Shown one piece after another: positions 13,001 to 21,791 of a stretch of 64,000 nucleotides of DNA. Made by a program: the position numbers and the translations under genes. The DNA comes from Nematostella vectensis. Its lineage: Eukaryota > Cnidaria > Anthozoa > Actiniaria > Edwardsiidae. The notes under the pieces were generated by a model. That model saw nothing but the letters and a program-made list of their open reading frames with translations. It made no database searches and was not told the origin of the DNA. The stretch is from contig NC_064036.1 in NCBI RefSeq assembly GCF_932526225.1, positions 18,002,953 through 18,066,952 of the forward strand. The letters are read 5' to 3'. Each line of letters opens with the position of its first letter. Positions within the stretch are counted from its first letter, which is position 1.

Positions 13001-14214
13001 TTGGAGGTAAAATCTAATCCTGCTCGTGAGGTGGGTTAACTCGCTAACCCACTGTTTAGTTGGCGAAACACAGGCCTCCCAAACTTTGTAGTAGAACTAA
13101 AGCTTCATAAAATAAAGTTGTCGACAAAAAAGACGTTACACAAAACAATGTAGGGATCGAATATCCTAACATTTCGCTTTATTATGTGACCTTCGTTGCG
13201 TTGCTGACTTGAAAATTGTGCTGGGACAGACAGAAAGTTACATGAAATTTATACTTGAAATATATCTATCTCGCTAGTGTCACGCACCAACTCGAATCCT
13301 GCAAATGACACTTTTTTGGCCATGAAATGGTGGTAATTACAGGTGATGTAGAGGTGTTTTGGGGCTTTTCTGCGAAAATAAAATCCCCAAAGGTAAATTT
13401 AAGTTACTTTCTGTTGATATACTGGGTACCCTGTGTGGATTTTACTCCTCAAACCAGTTTTTCACTCGTTTAATCCAGGGTTAGTAATTCGGGGGATTAC
13501 ATGGCTTTCGGAAACGGTGAGTTATCCGTCGGTTAGCTAACCTACGATTAGCGAATTTTAACCCGGGATTAGGCGCTGATCGAGGGTTAAGTTAATCGGC
13601 CTTCCAGGAACCGGCCCCTGGTGCGCACATGTCATTTTTTACGCGCTGACGCGGTGGTGAAGTAAAAAAAAAAAAAAACAGATCTACAACTGCTTACTTT
13701 GTTGCATTTAACTGCCAAAAGCAGGTTAGCGCTGCCAGAAAGCAGGTAAGCGCTTATCCACGGATAAATATATCGAGACATTTGATTGGATAACAACCTT
13801 ATTTATCTCTGGGTTAGTGTTAACCTGCTTTCTAGGGACCCGGCCCAGATCATCTAGTCATATTGATAACAGGCCGACTTCCCAAAAACTTACAATAAAA
13901 AGGAATAACTCCGTCATTGTTTGGGCAACTACACGATAGAAAACAAATACTATTCACTACTTACCGGTGGTAATACGGTGAGAAGGCAGCTTATTATCGC
14001 CACCCGGCCTTAATCTCTCGAACGTTAGCAGACTCCGGCCATATAACCCCGTACATCTATTCCTTATTGATAGCTTGAGGACGCACACCCCTCGCTTTTG
14101 AAGCTCCGCCGGACTGATGTTTGTTTGAAAGGCCCTGGCTTCGTCAACCTCAGCTTTTCGCTCGATACTAAGCAATGCTAAAGTCTTCTTCGCGAATTTC
14201 TCTACGTCCTCCAT
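1045..14214 (-). CDS. IGHMBP2: IGHMBP2/SMUBP-2-like superfamily 1 helicase, seven 5' exons, 3' end outside window
   Basis: This is an orthologue of the ribosome-associated 5'-3' RNA/DNA helicase of the UPF1-like family. Exons on the minus strand are 14214-13965, 12428-12233, 11732-11450, 10726-10655, 5319-5191, 4918-4653 and 1191-1045; reading phase is continuous across all six introns and gives about 447 residues. Exon 1 starts with [10 protein letters not shown] and carries TGLYGR of the N-terminal beta-barrel. Exon 3 holds the Walker A motif [10 protein letters not shown]. Exon 4 reads [14 protein letters not shown] (motif Ia). Exon 5 has [18 protein letters not shown]. Exon 6 has VVLATNT and the Walker B box [15 protein letters not shown]. 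Exon 7 has the motif III region [11 protein letters not shown] and ends at TTQYR. RecA domain 2, R3H and AN1 finger would lie beyond position 1. The human protein has C in [11 protein letters not shown] where this one has A. Introns 3, 4, 6 and 7 are mostly splice-junction arrays, so which site is used in vivo is uncertain. Identity is firm; boundaries are by inspection. Confidence 0.95.
1246..4652 (-). repeat. 25-bp minisatellite of exon end plus 5' splice site filling IGHMBP2 intron 6
   Basis: About 135 copies of a 25-bp unit occupy nearly all of the intron between exons 6 and 7. On the minus strand the unit is CTCTACTAAGAGCACCCAG followed by gtaaaa. Exon 6 itself ends CTCTACTACGAGCACCAAG and continues gtaaaac, so the unit is the last 19 exon bases plus a six-base donor. 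Variants replace the junction CCCAG|GT by CCAAG, CCCAC or CAAG. The unit contains TAA, so including copies in mRNA would introduce stops. Confidence 0.93.
1620..4140. repeat. 1.3-kb higher-order duplication inside the 25-bp array
   Basis: Positions 1620-2820 recur at 2940-4140 with a constant offset of 1320 bp, including rare variants such as the shortened unit at 1861/3181 and the odd units at 1675/2995. I saw a single difference near 1709/3029. A third partial copy of the stretch at about 2220-2420 lies at 4221-4420. The near-identity indicates a recent segmental duplication on top of the older unit-by-unit expansion. Confidence 0.85.
5300..10640 (-). repeat. 40-bp minisatellite of 3' splice site plus exon start filling IGHMBP2 intron 4
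   Basis: Roughly 130 copies of a 40-bp unit span the 5.3-kb intron between exons 4 and 5. On the minus strand each unit has ctcac (branchpoint-like), a pyrimidine stretch ttgtcctatttgtacag, then GTTGTTTGTCTTGGTCAT. Exon 5 begins after the same tract with GTTGTTCGTCTTGGTCATCC, so each unit reproduces the acceptor plus about 19 exon bases. Some copies are shortened to about 30 bp. All three minus-strand frames are mostly stop-free, which creates long apparent ORFs with [12 protein letters not shown]-like repeats. Confidence 0.94.
10793..11045 (-). repeat. 30-bp minisatellite resembling the acceptor tract of IGHMBP2 exon 4
   Basis: About eight copies of a 30-bp unit lie in intron 3, starting some 70 bp upstream of exon 4. 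On the minus strand the core is ACATGTTCTTATTGTTCAG followed by tac. The authentic exon 4 acceptor is ACATGTCCTTATTGTTCTCAG followed by GTTCTT. The array therefore looks derived from the 3' splice site region, without clear exon sequence. Later copies end GTTGAG but keep the AG. Confidence 0.85.
11225..11490 (-). repeat. 45-bp in-frame repeat of IGHMBP2 exon 3 end and donor site
   Basis: Six copies of a 45-bp unit cover the exon 3/intron 3 boundary. Each carries the last 27 exon bases (encoding [10 protein letters not shown]), the donor gtaaaaca and ten further bases. Donors fall after positions 11450, 11405, 11360, 11315 and 11270, exactly 45 bp apart; the sixth copy has lost the GTAAAA site. 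The unit is 15 codons and stop-free, so use of a distal donor would insert 15, 30, 45 or 60 residues just after the Walker A helix. Human IGHMBP2 goes directly from this helix to VLCCAPSN, so the first donor at 11450 is the expected one. Confidence 0.93.
12130..12275 (-). repeat. Partial duplicate of IGHMBP2 exon 2 end with donor site
   Basis: The last exon 2 bases (minus strand CTTAGCAAGCTGGCTAATGA and on to the donor at 12232) recur at about 12173-12137 in intron 2 with few changes. The duplicate keeps a donor-like junction AAAAAG|GTGAAA. It extends a little into the intron as well, so the duplicated piece spanned the boundary. Confidence 0.8.
12706..12842. repeat. Short inverted repeat with stem-loop potential in IGHMBP2 intron 1
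   Basis: The left arm begins AAATAGATCTCATTTTTTTG and contains GATGCACA and GACGTCACAGC. The right arm has GCTGTGACATCAT, TGTGCATCT and ends AAAATGAGATCTATTTG. The arms are inverted copies with small differences, about 135 bp in total. The layout fits a small MITE; no duplicated target site was clear. Confidence 0.7.
12874..13618. mobile_element. Foldback element, GGGGCCGGTTCC family, copy A
   Basis: The element starts GGGGCCGGTTCCTGAAAAGC and ends with the inverted GGAACCGGCCCC. Subterminal arms rich in GGTTAA/TTAACC motifs form long imperfect inverted repeats. The interior shares sequence with 43492-44167 and 44279-44769, for example around ACTGGGTACCCTGTGTG and GGATCGAAT. It has no coding capacity. 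It sits in IGHMBP2 intron 1. Target-site duplication was not clear, so the superfamily is unassigned. Confidence 0.85.
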
Positions 14215-16458
14215 CTTGGATTTGTTGTTCTTTAGGGAAAAGCCGCTGAGGCGAGTTCGTGCCTAAGCCACAGGAAGACCGCATTTGTTACCTCTTTTCT
14301 GGTGTACTCTCTCAGCGGGAATGCCATTTCCTCTTTTCCCTGGTGAAAGGCCACCTTATCTAAAAGCAAATCCATGACTAGAATAGATCAGATGAGAACG
14401 GAGTTTTGACAAGAAAAAATTGGCTAGCCCAAGGGTCGAACTGATCAGAGAAGACTGAAAAAAAAAAAAAAATAGACCATACTTCCAGATATCCGCTGAA
14501 ACATCGTATGGTACGGCCAGGCTGGAGATTTTGGCCCCAGCATCGCTATCTAGCGAACTGTACAATAAACAAGTACCAAAGGCGGAGGCACTGACCAGGT
14601 TCCTAGCCCTGTCTTATAAGGTTACGCCACGCACAGCTTGCTGTGACGTAGAGTGAAAAATATGAAGGTCTTTTTTTGCAGTTAGTCTCTTTTTGGGAGC
14701 GATGTCATTATGCTCAGCGCGCTCTCAATCTATGTTTATCCTATCACGCGCAGGGTTATTCGGGGACCACAGGGTCTCTTCCTGGATATGTCTTCTTTTA
14801 CGAGAAGAGGCAACAAAAAGCAACTGAAATATCCAGAAATGTATGCGATTTGTTCTCGCCAAAAAGGACGACGGAGCCCGCTATAGAAATATTCGAGTTC
14901 CCCCCTCTTTCTCGGGGGGTAAACGCTCGAAGTCGTGTCCAAATTGCAGTCGAAGAGTTCTCCCTCGTTCTAATTTTTAGGCAACACTTTAGTTGTTAAA
15001 GTTACCATTTCACAATTAAACCATCACTGTTTATCAAAATTTCACGGAGAGGCGGTGGGTGGGGGGGAGTTGCGTAGTGAGTGGATCGTATGCGATTCAT
15101 GTCTTAGTGGAGTAGATAAGTACCCCATTTAAGACATGAACACTGTTTTAATGCGGTCAGTTCTAACAAATACCACCTCACAGAATAACTCAACATCTAA
15201 TAACATAAGGGAATGTGCAATAAATATCAGGGCTTCGAGTAATGAAAAATTACGTAGGACTCCCCGCCCCCTCCCCCCTCCAACAGCGTCAAGTTTAGTT
15301 TTACCCCTTCCTGTTCTTTAGAAATTGCGAAGACCCCGCCGCCTTCCTGCATTCCGCCTGTACTCACTTGCTTCCTGATGCATTCGAATAAACCACCAAA
15401 TGTCCGGGAAACAGCTATTGAAAAATTTTATCTTGCCTACATACAATTTAAGGACCAAAAAGCACAAAGCGTTATATTGGAGAATCTAAGAATTTTCTTT
15501 TTCTGGAAATGGTGAAAGCAATTTTCTTCTTTCTGTCTAATAAATAACATGGATTGAGTAATTAAAAATGGTTAACACAGGCCCATACACCTGAGATTGT
15601 TGTACGCGGGGTTTTTATTTTCATCTAAGGGATACCTCCCCTTAATGCGTGACAAATCTTCCCTTTGTCGTCTTGGTGTGGCCGCTAGAATATGGGTACT
15701 TACGGGAAGACCGCTTTCTGAGTTTGAGCTCAGGCTACTGGGGAACATCAAAAGAAGCAACGAGCTCATTTTGCCGATAAGGGTTTAGATATATAGCGAT
15801 TTATAGAACAGAACGGCCCTTAGTGAGACTGCAAAGAGGTCCTCAAAGTTTGCATCGATTCTGACCCCCCTATCTTGGCAACATTTTAAATTAGTGCCCC
15901 TCCCTCTGGTTTTACAGCCCCCCCCCTTCCTGGTTATTATTGCACAGTTCCTAACGCAGCACCTTACGACATAACTCAACTTCTCAACCCGTGACGCAAA
16001 ACATCACAGAAGCACGCAACACATCACAGGATAACGCAACACCTCACAGAATAACACATTACAGTATAACGCAGCACCTCGCAGCGTTAATACCTCACAG
16101 AATAACGCAACACATCAGAGAATAACACAGAAAAACGCAACACCTCACAGAATAACGCAAAACCGCACAACACCTTGAAGTATAACACAACTCCTCACCC
16201 CGTGAGACAGCACCTCACAGCATAACGCAGCATCTCTGAGAATAACGCAACGCCTCACAGCATAACACGCAGAACTTTACAGAATAACACATGGCGCGAG
16301 AGGGGAGATTGGGCTCATTAGAAAACAACACATCAATAATTAAAAGTCCAGTATAATTTCTAGGTATACAGTGGGCGCTTAGCAGCAAATTCCAAATACT
16401 TTACTATTATTTACAAAAGAAAACGATGTGATATTTCAAATATAAAAAAAACCAGGCA
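14215..16458. other. Intergenic region between IGHMBP2 and PINX1
   Basis: The IGHMBP2 promoter should lie just above 14214. I see no convincing exon here. ORFs up to 107 codons exist, but none has recognisable similarity or good splice signals. A G-rich tract lies at about 15050-15070. The only structured part is the degenerate repeat at 15988-16290. Confidence 0.6.
15988..16290. repeat. Degenerate ~20-bp tandem repeat
   Basis: About fourteen imperfect copies of a unit close to CACCTCACAGAATAACGCAA occur just downstream of the PINX1 stop codon. Copies vary in length and sequence, so the array is old. Confidence 0.8.
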
Positions 16459-19400
16459 CTAGTCCTTTCTCTTTTTCTTTTTAGCTACGCCTCCCTGTTC
16501 TTTTCTTTCTCTTTTCTTTGCCTTTTTGGTTGATTTACTACTGTCACTCCCTAGAGATGATTTGGGCTTTTTCTTCTTGCTATTGTTCTCGTCATTTTCT
16601 GCTGACTCACTGTCAGATATTTCTAAAATACTTTCCACCCTCTCTTTATCCTTTTTCTTTTTTATCTTTGTTTCCTTAGCCTTGCCAGTGTCTGATGCTT
16701 CATTATCAGATATTTCTATGACTTCTGTTTTGCGTTTCCTTTTCTCCTTTTTGCCTTTTCTCTTTGTCCTTGAAGTCTGTTCTTTTGCTTTAACCGCATT
16801 AGCACTTCCATCGCTATCATCCATATCTACTTCTTTAACTGTTTTAACATTCTTTGCCTTTTTAGCCTTCTTACCTTTCTTCTTCAAAGAAAACAACTCC
16901 TTTTCCACAAGTCCTTGATCGCTTCCCTTACAAATTGAAATTTCTTTTTCTTTCTGAGATTCATGATTACATAATCCATATTTTTCTTCTTTTTCTCTTT
17001 TTTTTATTTTACTCTTCTTATTTTTCTTCTTTCTTTCTGCCTGACAAGACTCATCCTCGCTAACGTCACTACTAACAGCACTAGCATCCTTGTCTGTCTC
17101 TCGACTTGCAGAGCTTTCATCATTGTTCCCAGACATCCTCTTGGCCTTGAGCTCAGCCATTTTCTTGGCAAAGTACTCATGGACACTGTGTTCTGCCTTG
17201 ATTGTAGTCACACCCCCAAGGTTGGTATGGACAGGATCAGGACAGGAGGCAGCACTGTCGTCAGAATCCTCCTCCTAGAGTAATAAATAAACACAATAAA
17301 CAATCTTTACACAAACATAAACACAATAAAAAAAGTTTTACACATACATAAACACAATAAACAAGCCTTACACAAATAAACACAACAAACAAACTTTACA
17401 CATAAATAAACACAGTAGAACAGCATAGAAGGGCCATTTTTGTATGGAATGCTATTATCATTAAACAAGCTTTACTGTACACATAAATAAACACAATAAA
17501 CAAGCCTAACACACACAATTAACAACCTTTTCACATAAATAAACACAATAAACAAGCTTAATACACACAATCTGTGCTGGATCAGGCATTTTGAAAGTAT
17601 AGAAGCTTTAGAATGCAAAAATGTCGAAATTACTGATAATTTCAATAATTCAATTAAATAAGAATACACAATTATTGTAACTTGGAGCATTCTAATGGCT
17701 GCTATTTAGATAACCTTCTGTAAAAGGTAGGGACCACATCAGCTAAATTGGACAAGTCAAAAGCAAATAAGTACCTCGGACTGCTCAACAGGAGTTGCGG
17801 GTGCAGACTTGCTCCTCTGTCCGAGAATGCATGCCATATCTTGGTCAGAGTAGCCAGACAGATCTTTGCTCTTGACAAAACGCTTGTAACTGAAAATTAC
17901 AACAATGTTACACAAGGAATGCATGCCATATCTTGGTCAGAGTAGCCAGACAGATCTTTGCTCTTGACAAAACGCTTGTAACTGAAAATTACAACAATGT
18001 TACACAAGGAATGCATGCCATATCTTGGTCAGAGTAGCCAGACAGATCTTTGCTCTCGACAAAACGCTTGTAACTGAAAATTACAACAATGTTACACAAG
18101 GAGCACAATAGCTTGGGTGACAAGATGTGGACTCACAAGACTCTCTTCTTAGAGCTTCTGGCCTTCTTTTCTGTTTCTTGTGTTGATGTTGATGAAGTAT
18201 CTTTAAAAACAAGATAACAGGGTAGCAATGGGATCAACAACTAGTGCTACAGTTTTAAATAATGTACAATTAGGTACATCTGCATGGAATCTTCACAGTG
18301 ATACAAATGCAAAAAATATATATATATTATACTATCACAAGCACAACAGAGTAAATTACGAGGAGAATAATATCACTTATGCCCCAAGGAAGTGCTTATA
18401 GGATTTAGGGCTATAAGGGTTTTAACCTTACCATTACCAGATGCACTATTAAGCTTGGCCAGAAGTTCATTGAACTCATCTTGGTGGGCAAGCCAGTTGT
18501 CTTCATGGTACTTATTGGCACCCAGACCTGGCAAGACATTTGTGAATAGTTCAGTTCCAAGATACCATCATTTCACTCACACTTTGTGAAGTACAGCACA
18601 CACAACCTAGAACATGGAGGTCATGTGACCATACCCTTAAGGCCTGGCTAAACACGCAAACATGTTTATCAAACATTGCGTTTGACGCAAGTGTTTGTAT
18701 GATTAGCCACCCACAAAACATGGCACTCAATTGGCTTCCACAACACGTAAAGATGTTTGAACGAGTTCAAAACATTTTCATCAAACATTTGCGTTGAACG
18801 CAAAGAAGAATAGCCACTTCGCCAAACATGCTGGTGCAAGTGTCCAATTTCAATGTTTGACAAACATGTTTGCGTGTTTAGCCATGCTTTTAGAACAGAC
18901 AGATTACTGTGACATGTTGTATTACTAAGGTATATATTATTACCAAGACTGTGACCATACCCTTAGAACAGACAGATTACTGTGACATGTTTAATTACTA
19001 AGGTATAATATATACCTTAGTAATTGAGTACCTATTATCAAGATTGTCATGTGACCATACCCTTAGAACAGACAGATTCCTGTGACATGTTTAATTACTA
19101 AGGTATATATTATTATCAAGACTGTCACCATACCCTTAGAACAGACAGATTCCTGTGACATGTTGTATTACTAAGGTATATATTATTACCAAGACTGTGA
19201 CCATACCCTTAGAACAGATAGATTACTGTGACATGTTTAATTACTAAGGTATATATTATTATCAAGACTGTCATGTGACCATACCCTTAGAACAGACAGA
19301 TTACTGTGACATGTTGCATTAATAAGGTATATATTATTACCAAGACTGTTATTCTTCTTTGAGACCTTGACGTGGGTTGTCCCACCATGTCCCTTAGCTC

Positions 19401-21630
19401 CAAGACCCTTGCCACTCCTCCAACCCATCTTTTCCAGCATCTGATAGCCAAACCTGCTGGTATCTAAGAACATGTATATATTTAAATAAGTTACTTGTAG
19501 CATTATTGGCAGGGATGGATCCCTGATGGATCCCTAGACCCAAATTTGACTGATTCCAAATGGTCACGGACCAATCAAAGGCAGGGGGGGAACGGGAATA
19601 CTCCACAGGAAATTTATGAAATTACACGTTTGAAACATGCAATCTACAGAATTTTTGGGAATGCATTTGGCATTTTAGGGATGTATATAGTCAGATCCAT
19701 TCAAGTTTATGTTTCACCAGTGCTGTATTAAACTTATGGTCATTTAAAACTGAATGATTTCATTCATCGATTAGTCAGATAATAAATACACTATTCTTAC
19801 CTAATTCAACCAAATTTGTGTTTTCAAAAGTGTGGCGAGGCAAGTACCAGTTATTATTTATTGCGTGGTTCCACGTGGACCGTAACCAATCGGTGAAGAG
19901 CTTGAGTGATTCCAGAACATGTGCATAATTTTTATACACGCGCAAAATTTCTAAATGGGTCCCCTCCCCCAAACTAGATTTATTCCTCACTATCAGGAGC
20001 AATATTTCCCGTGGGGGGACCGGAAATGCCGTCTAGTGCTAAAGGAAATAAAAGCGAACAACCCAACAACCCAGGAAGCAGGTATAATAGTGGTTAAATA
20101 ATTTTTTTTTATTGAACGTTCTAAAATTCAAATCTACAAAAAAAAACATTTTTCTGTGATTTTGAGTGATTCACTGGAATCAGTTGAATCAGTCTGGATC
20201 CACCCTTGATTGGAGTTTGATACAGTATCCTTCGTTATTTAACAAATATATAGATTTAGGCACTGCGGAGCCAGCAATTAACACCTTTTTGTGTAATTGA
20301 TAGGGGTAGTTCTAGAGGGGATCTTGGTGTCTCTAGTATCTCTAGTAGTTTTTTTAGTGAGATTAAAAATATGTCAAATTTTACTGCCATGTAATTATGA
20401 ATTGTATTGGCCCCTTCAAATGGATCAGGCAAGCACTCATTCAATAATATTAAATATGCAGTATAAAAGATAACAAAATACTAAAACTTGGTGTGAAAAA
20501 GGCTGTCAAAGTTCAAGGTGTCTTAGTTGACGAGAATGTTTTTTCAAGGGTCTAATGGTCAATTCTTATTTCCCTTTATAGAAGTTCTACTATGTATATA
20601 TTTATCTTTGGTGGGGGAAGTTTTCTCTTGAGGGAATAATGCACTAGTCAATTGAAACCCCCACCCCCATGGTCCCGGGGAAGGGTGGGGGAGTAGACTT
20701 TGACTCTGTACAAAACAAAGAAAAGCCCCCACCCCGTCGGGACAAAACCGCAGTCAAATGACCCTACCCCTCAGGATGCAAACTAAAGGCAACTACCCGA
20801 CAACAAGTCATCTGAAATAAGCTTATCTTTCAAAGCCAGTAACATTTTAGTGAGTACATTTGTACTAATAACTATGAAGATATCAGTTACCAAAAAAATG
20901 GAAAAATAAATTATCTTCATCTGGCGTTTGTTATCATTTGTATTTGTTTTCACACATGTCGGCATGCAACTTGCCACACGCTGAAAAAGAGTCTCAAACC
21001 AGGAACTGACATGACTTTTGCAAAGTACATTTGTGATGTTATTCATTTGTCAACAAGCCCCCATGGTGGGGACAAGTCTTAGAGTCAAAAACTGCCAATT
21101 CCCTCACCCCCTCAGGACAGATTCTTGTTCAAAAGTGCTAAGTCCCCATGTTAACCCCACACTTCCCCGGGACCATGGGGGGGGGGGGGGGGGGGGGTTC
21201 AAATGACTAGTGCATAAATTCCCTTTCTGCGCCACAATTCCCCTTTAAAACCACACACAAGGTTAATATAGCGATATAACTAGGTCTATCGAGGAAATAG
21301 CCAAGACACAACTTCAAATTATATTTCATTTTCCCGAAGGATCACGAGAGACTGGCCCATATCCTGCTTTGCCTGTTGTAAGAAAGTCCTAGTCATTTGT
21401 GAAGGACAGTTGGAACATGTCCCAAAACCAAAACAACTGATGTACTACTTGCCACGTGCGAGGTAGACCCTCGAGATAAATCAGTTAATAATCAGCCGAT
21501 GATCTTGAAATACCTCTAAGACAAACGGTGTTCATTATTTTGATTTTTCGTTCTTACCATTGCTCCAGGACGTGTTTCGCGGATCATGGCTCCATTTTTG
21601 TTTCGATCTTTTCTCTGCAAGCATCGCCAT
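16459..21630 (-). CDS. PINX1: PINX1-like G-patch protein (telomerase inhibitor / ribosome biogenesis factor)
   Basis: Six exons on the minus strand, 21630-21558, 19463-19341, 18527-18432, 18200-18137, 17889-17775 and 17274-16459, join in phase to 428 residues (human PINX1 has 328). Exon 1 encodes MAMLAEKRSKQKWSHDPRNT. Exon 2 is the G-patch, with FGYQMLEKMGW and GKGLGAKGHG. Exon 3 has EDNWLAHQDEFNELLAKLN. Exons 4-5 have KRFVKSKDLS and DMACILGQRS. Exon 6 has the conserved EYFAKKMAELKAKR motif, then a long Lys/Glu/Ser-rich tail ending KKKKRKD; this expanded tail explains the greater length. In other animals the protein is nucleolar, binds telomerase and activates the DHX15 helicase through the G-patch. 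Exon 3 has two possible donors six bases apart (after 18438 or 18432), both in frame. Introns 2 and 4 carry repeats that duplicate their splice junctions. The start codon was chosen by match to the family N-terminus. Confidence 0.95.
17281..17570 (-). repeat. ~30-bp AT-rich repeat in PINX1 intron 5 next to the exon 6 acceptor
   Basis: Seven to nine loose copies of a motif that reads GTTTATTGTGTTTATTTATG on the minus strand lie immediately upstream of exon 6. The authentic acceptor tract TTTATTGTGTTTATTTATTA, then ctctag, resembles one unit. The copies lack a clear AG plus exon bases, so this is a pyrimidine-tract duplication rather than a full junction copy. Confidence 0.7.
17825..18100 (-). 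repeat. 92-bp tandem triplication of PINX1 exon 5 start and acceptor
   Basis: Three copies spaced exactly 92 bp (GAATGC marks them at 17825, 17917 and 18009) each contain an intron end TGTTGTAATTTTCAG followed by the first ~65 bases of exon 5 (YKRFVKSKDLSGYSDQDMAC). Only the lowest-coordinate copy, with acceptor at 17889, continues into the full exon; the other two break off at CATTC. Acceptors at 17981 and 18073 would shift the frame because 92 is not divisible by three. Confidence 0.93.
18885..19352 (-). repeat. 73-78-bp tandem repeat containing PINX1 exon 2 end and donor
   Basis: Six to seven copies, with AAGACT (plus strand) at 18945, 19118, 19191, 19264 and 19342 and a variant at about 19040. 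On the minus strand each carries the exon 2 end CAGTCTTG followed by gtaataatatatacc, or gataataa in variants. The true donor is at 19340. One unit is enlarged to about 95 bp by a palindromic piece containing CTAAGGTATA and its inverse. Confidence 0.9.
20639..21215. mobile_element. Terminal-inverted-repeat element in PINX1 intron 1
   Basis: Left end ATGCACTAGTCAATTGAAAC then CCCCCACCCCCATGGTCCCG; right end is the inverted form, closing TTCAAATGACTAGTGCAT. Length is 577 bp. A G homopolymer at 21179-21197 sits inside the right arm. There is no coding capacity. Related copies begin at 42951 and 44241. It is a non-autonomous DNA element or MITE of unassigned superfamily. Confidence 0.85.
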
Positions 21631-21791
21631 GTTCACTTTCGCAATCGAGTCTACAAACAACGGACAGCTGTTTTACGCACTACGCACGCGCAGTTACAGA
21701 AGTACCCTTGTACCGCCGGCGCTCACACCTTAAAAAGATATGCGCACTCGTTTCTGCGCAAACGTGGCGGACGGCGTTGTGTGAACCGAAG
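21631..21791. promoter_or_regulatory. 161-bp shared region between PINX1 and SNRPC start codons
   Basis: PINX1 (minus) and SNRPC (plus) begin 161 bp apart. Both 5' UTRs and any promoter elements must fit in or overlap this space, which suggests a bidirectional promoter. The stretch is comparatively GC-rich and has no TATA box that I can see. Confidence 0.75.

Noticed and set aside
14356-14999. ORFs upstream of IGHMBP2 on both strands
   Set aside because: Short, mutually overlapping, without recognisable motifs or consistent splice sites.
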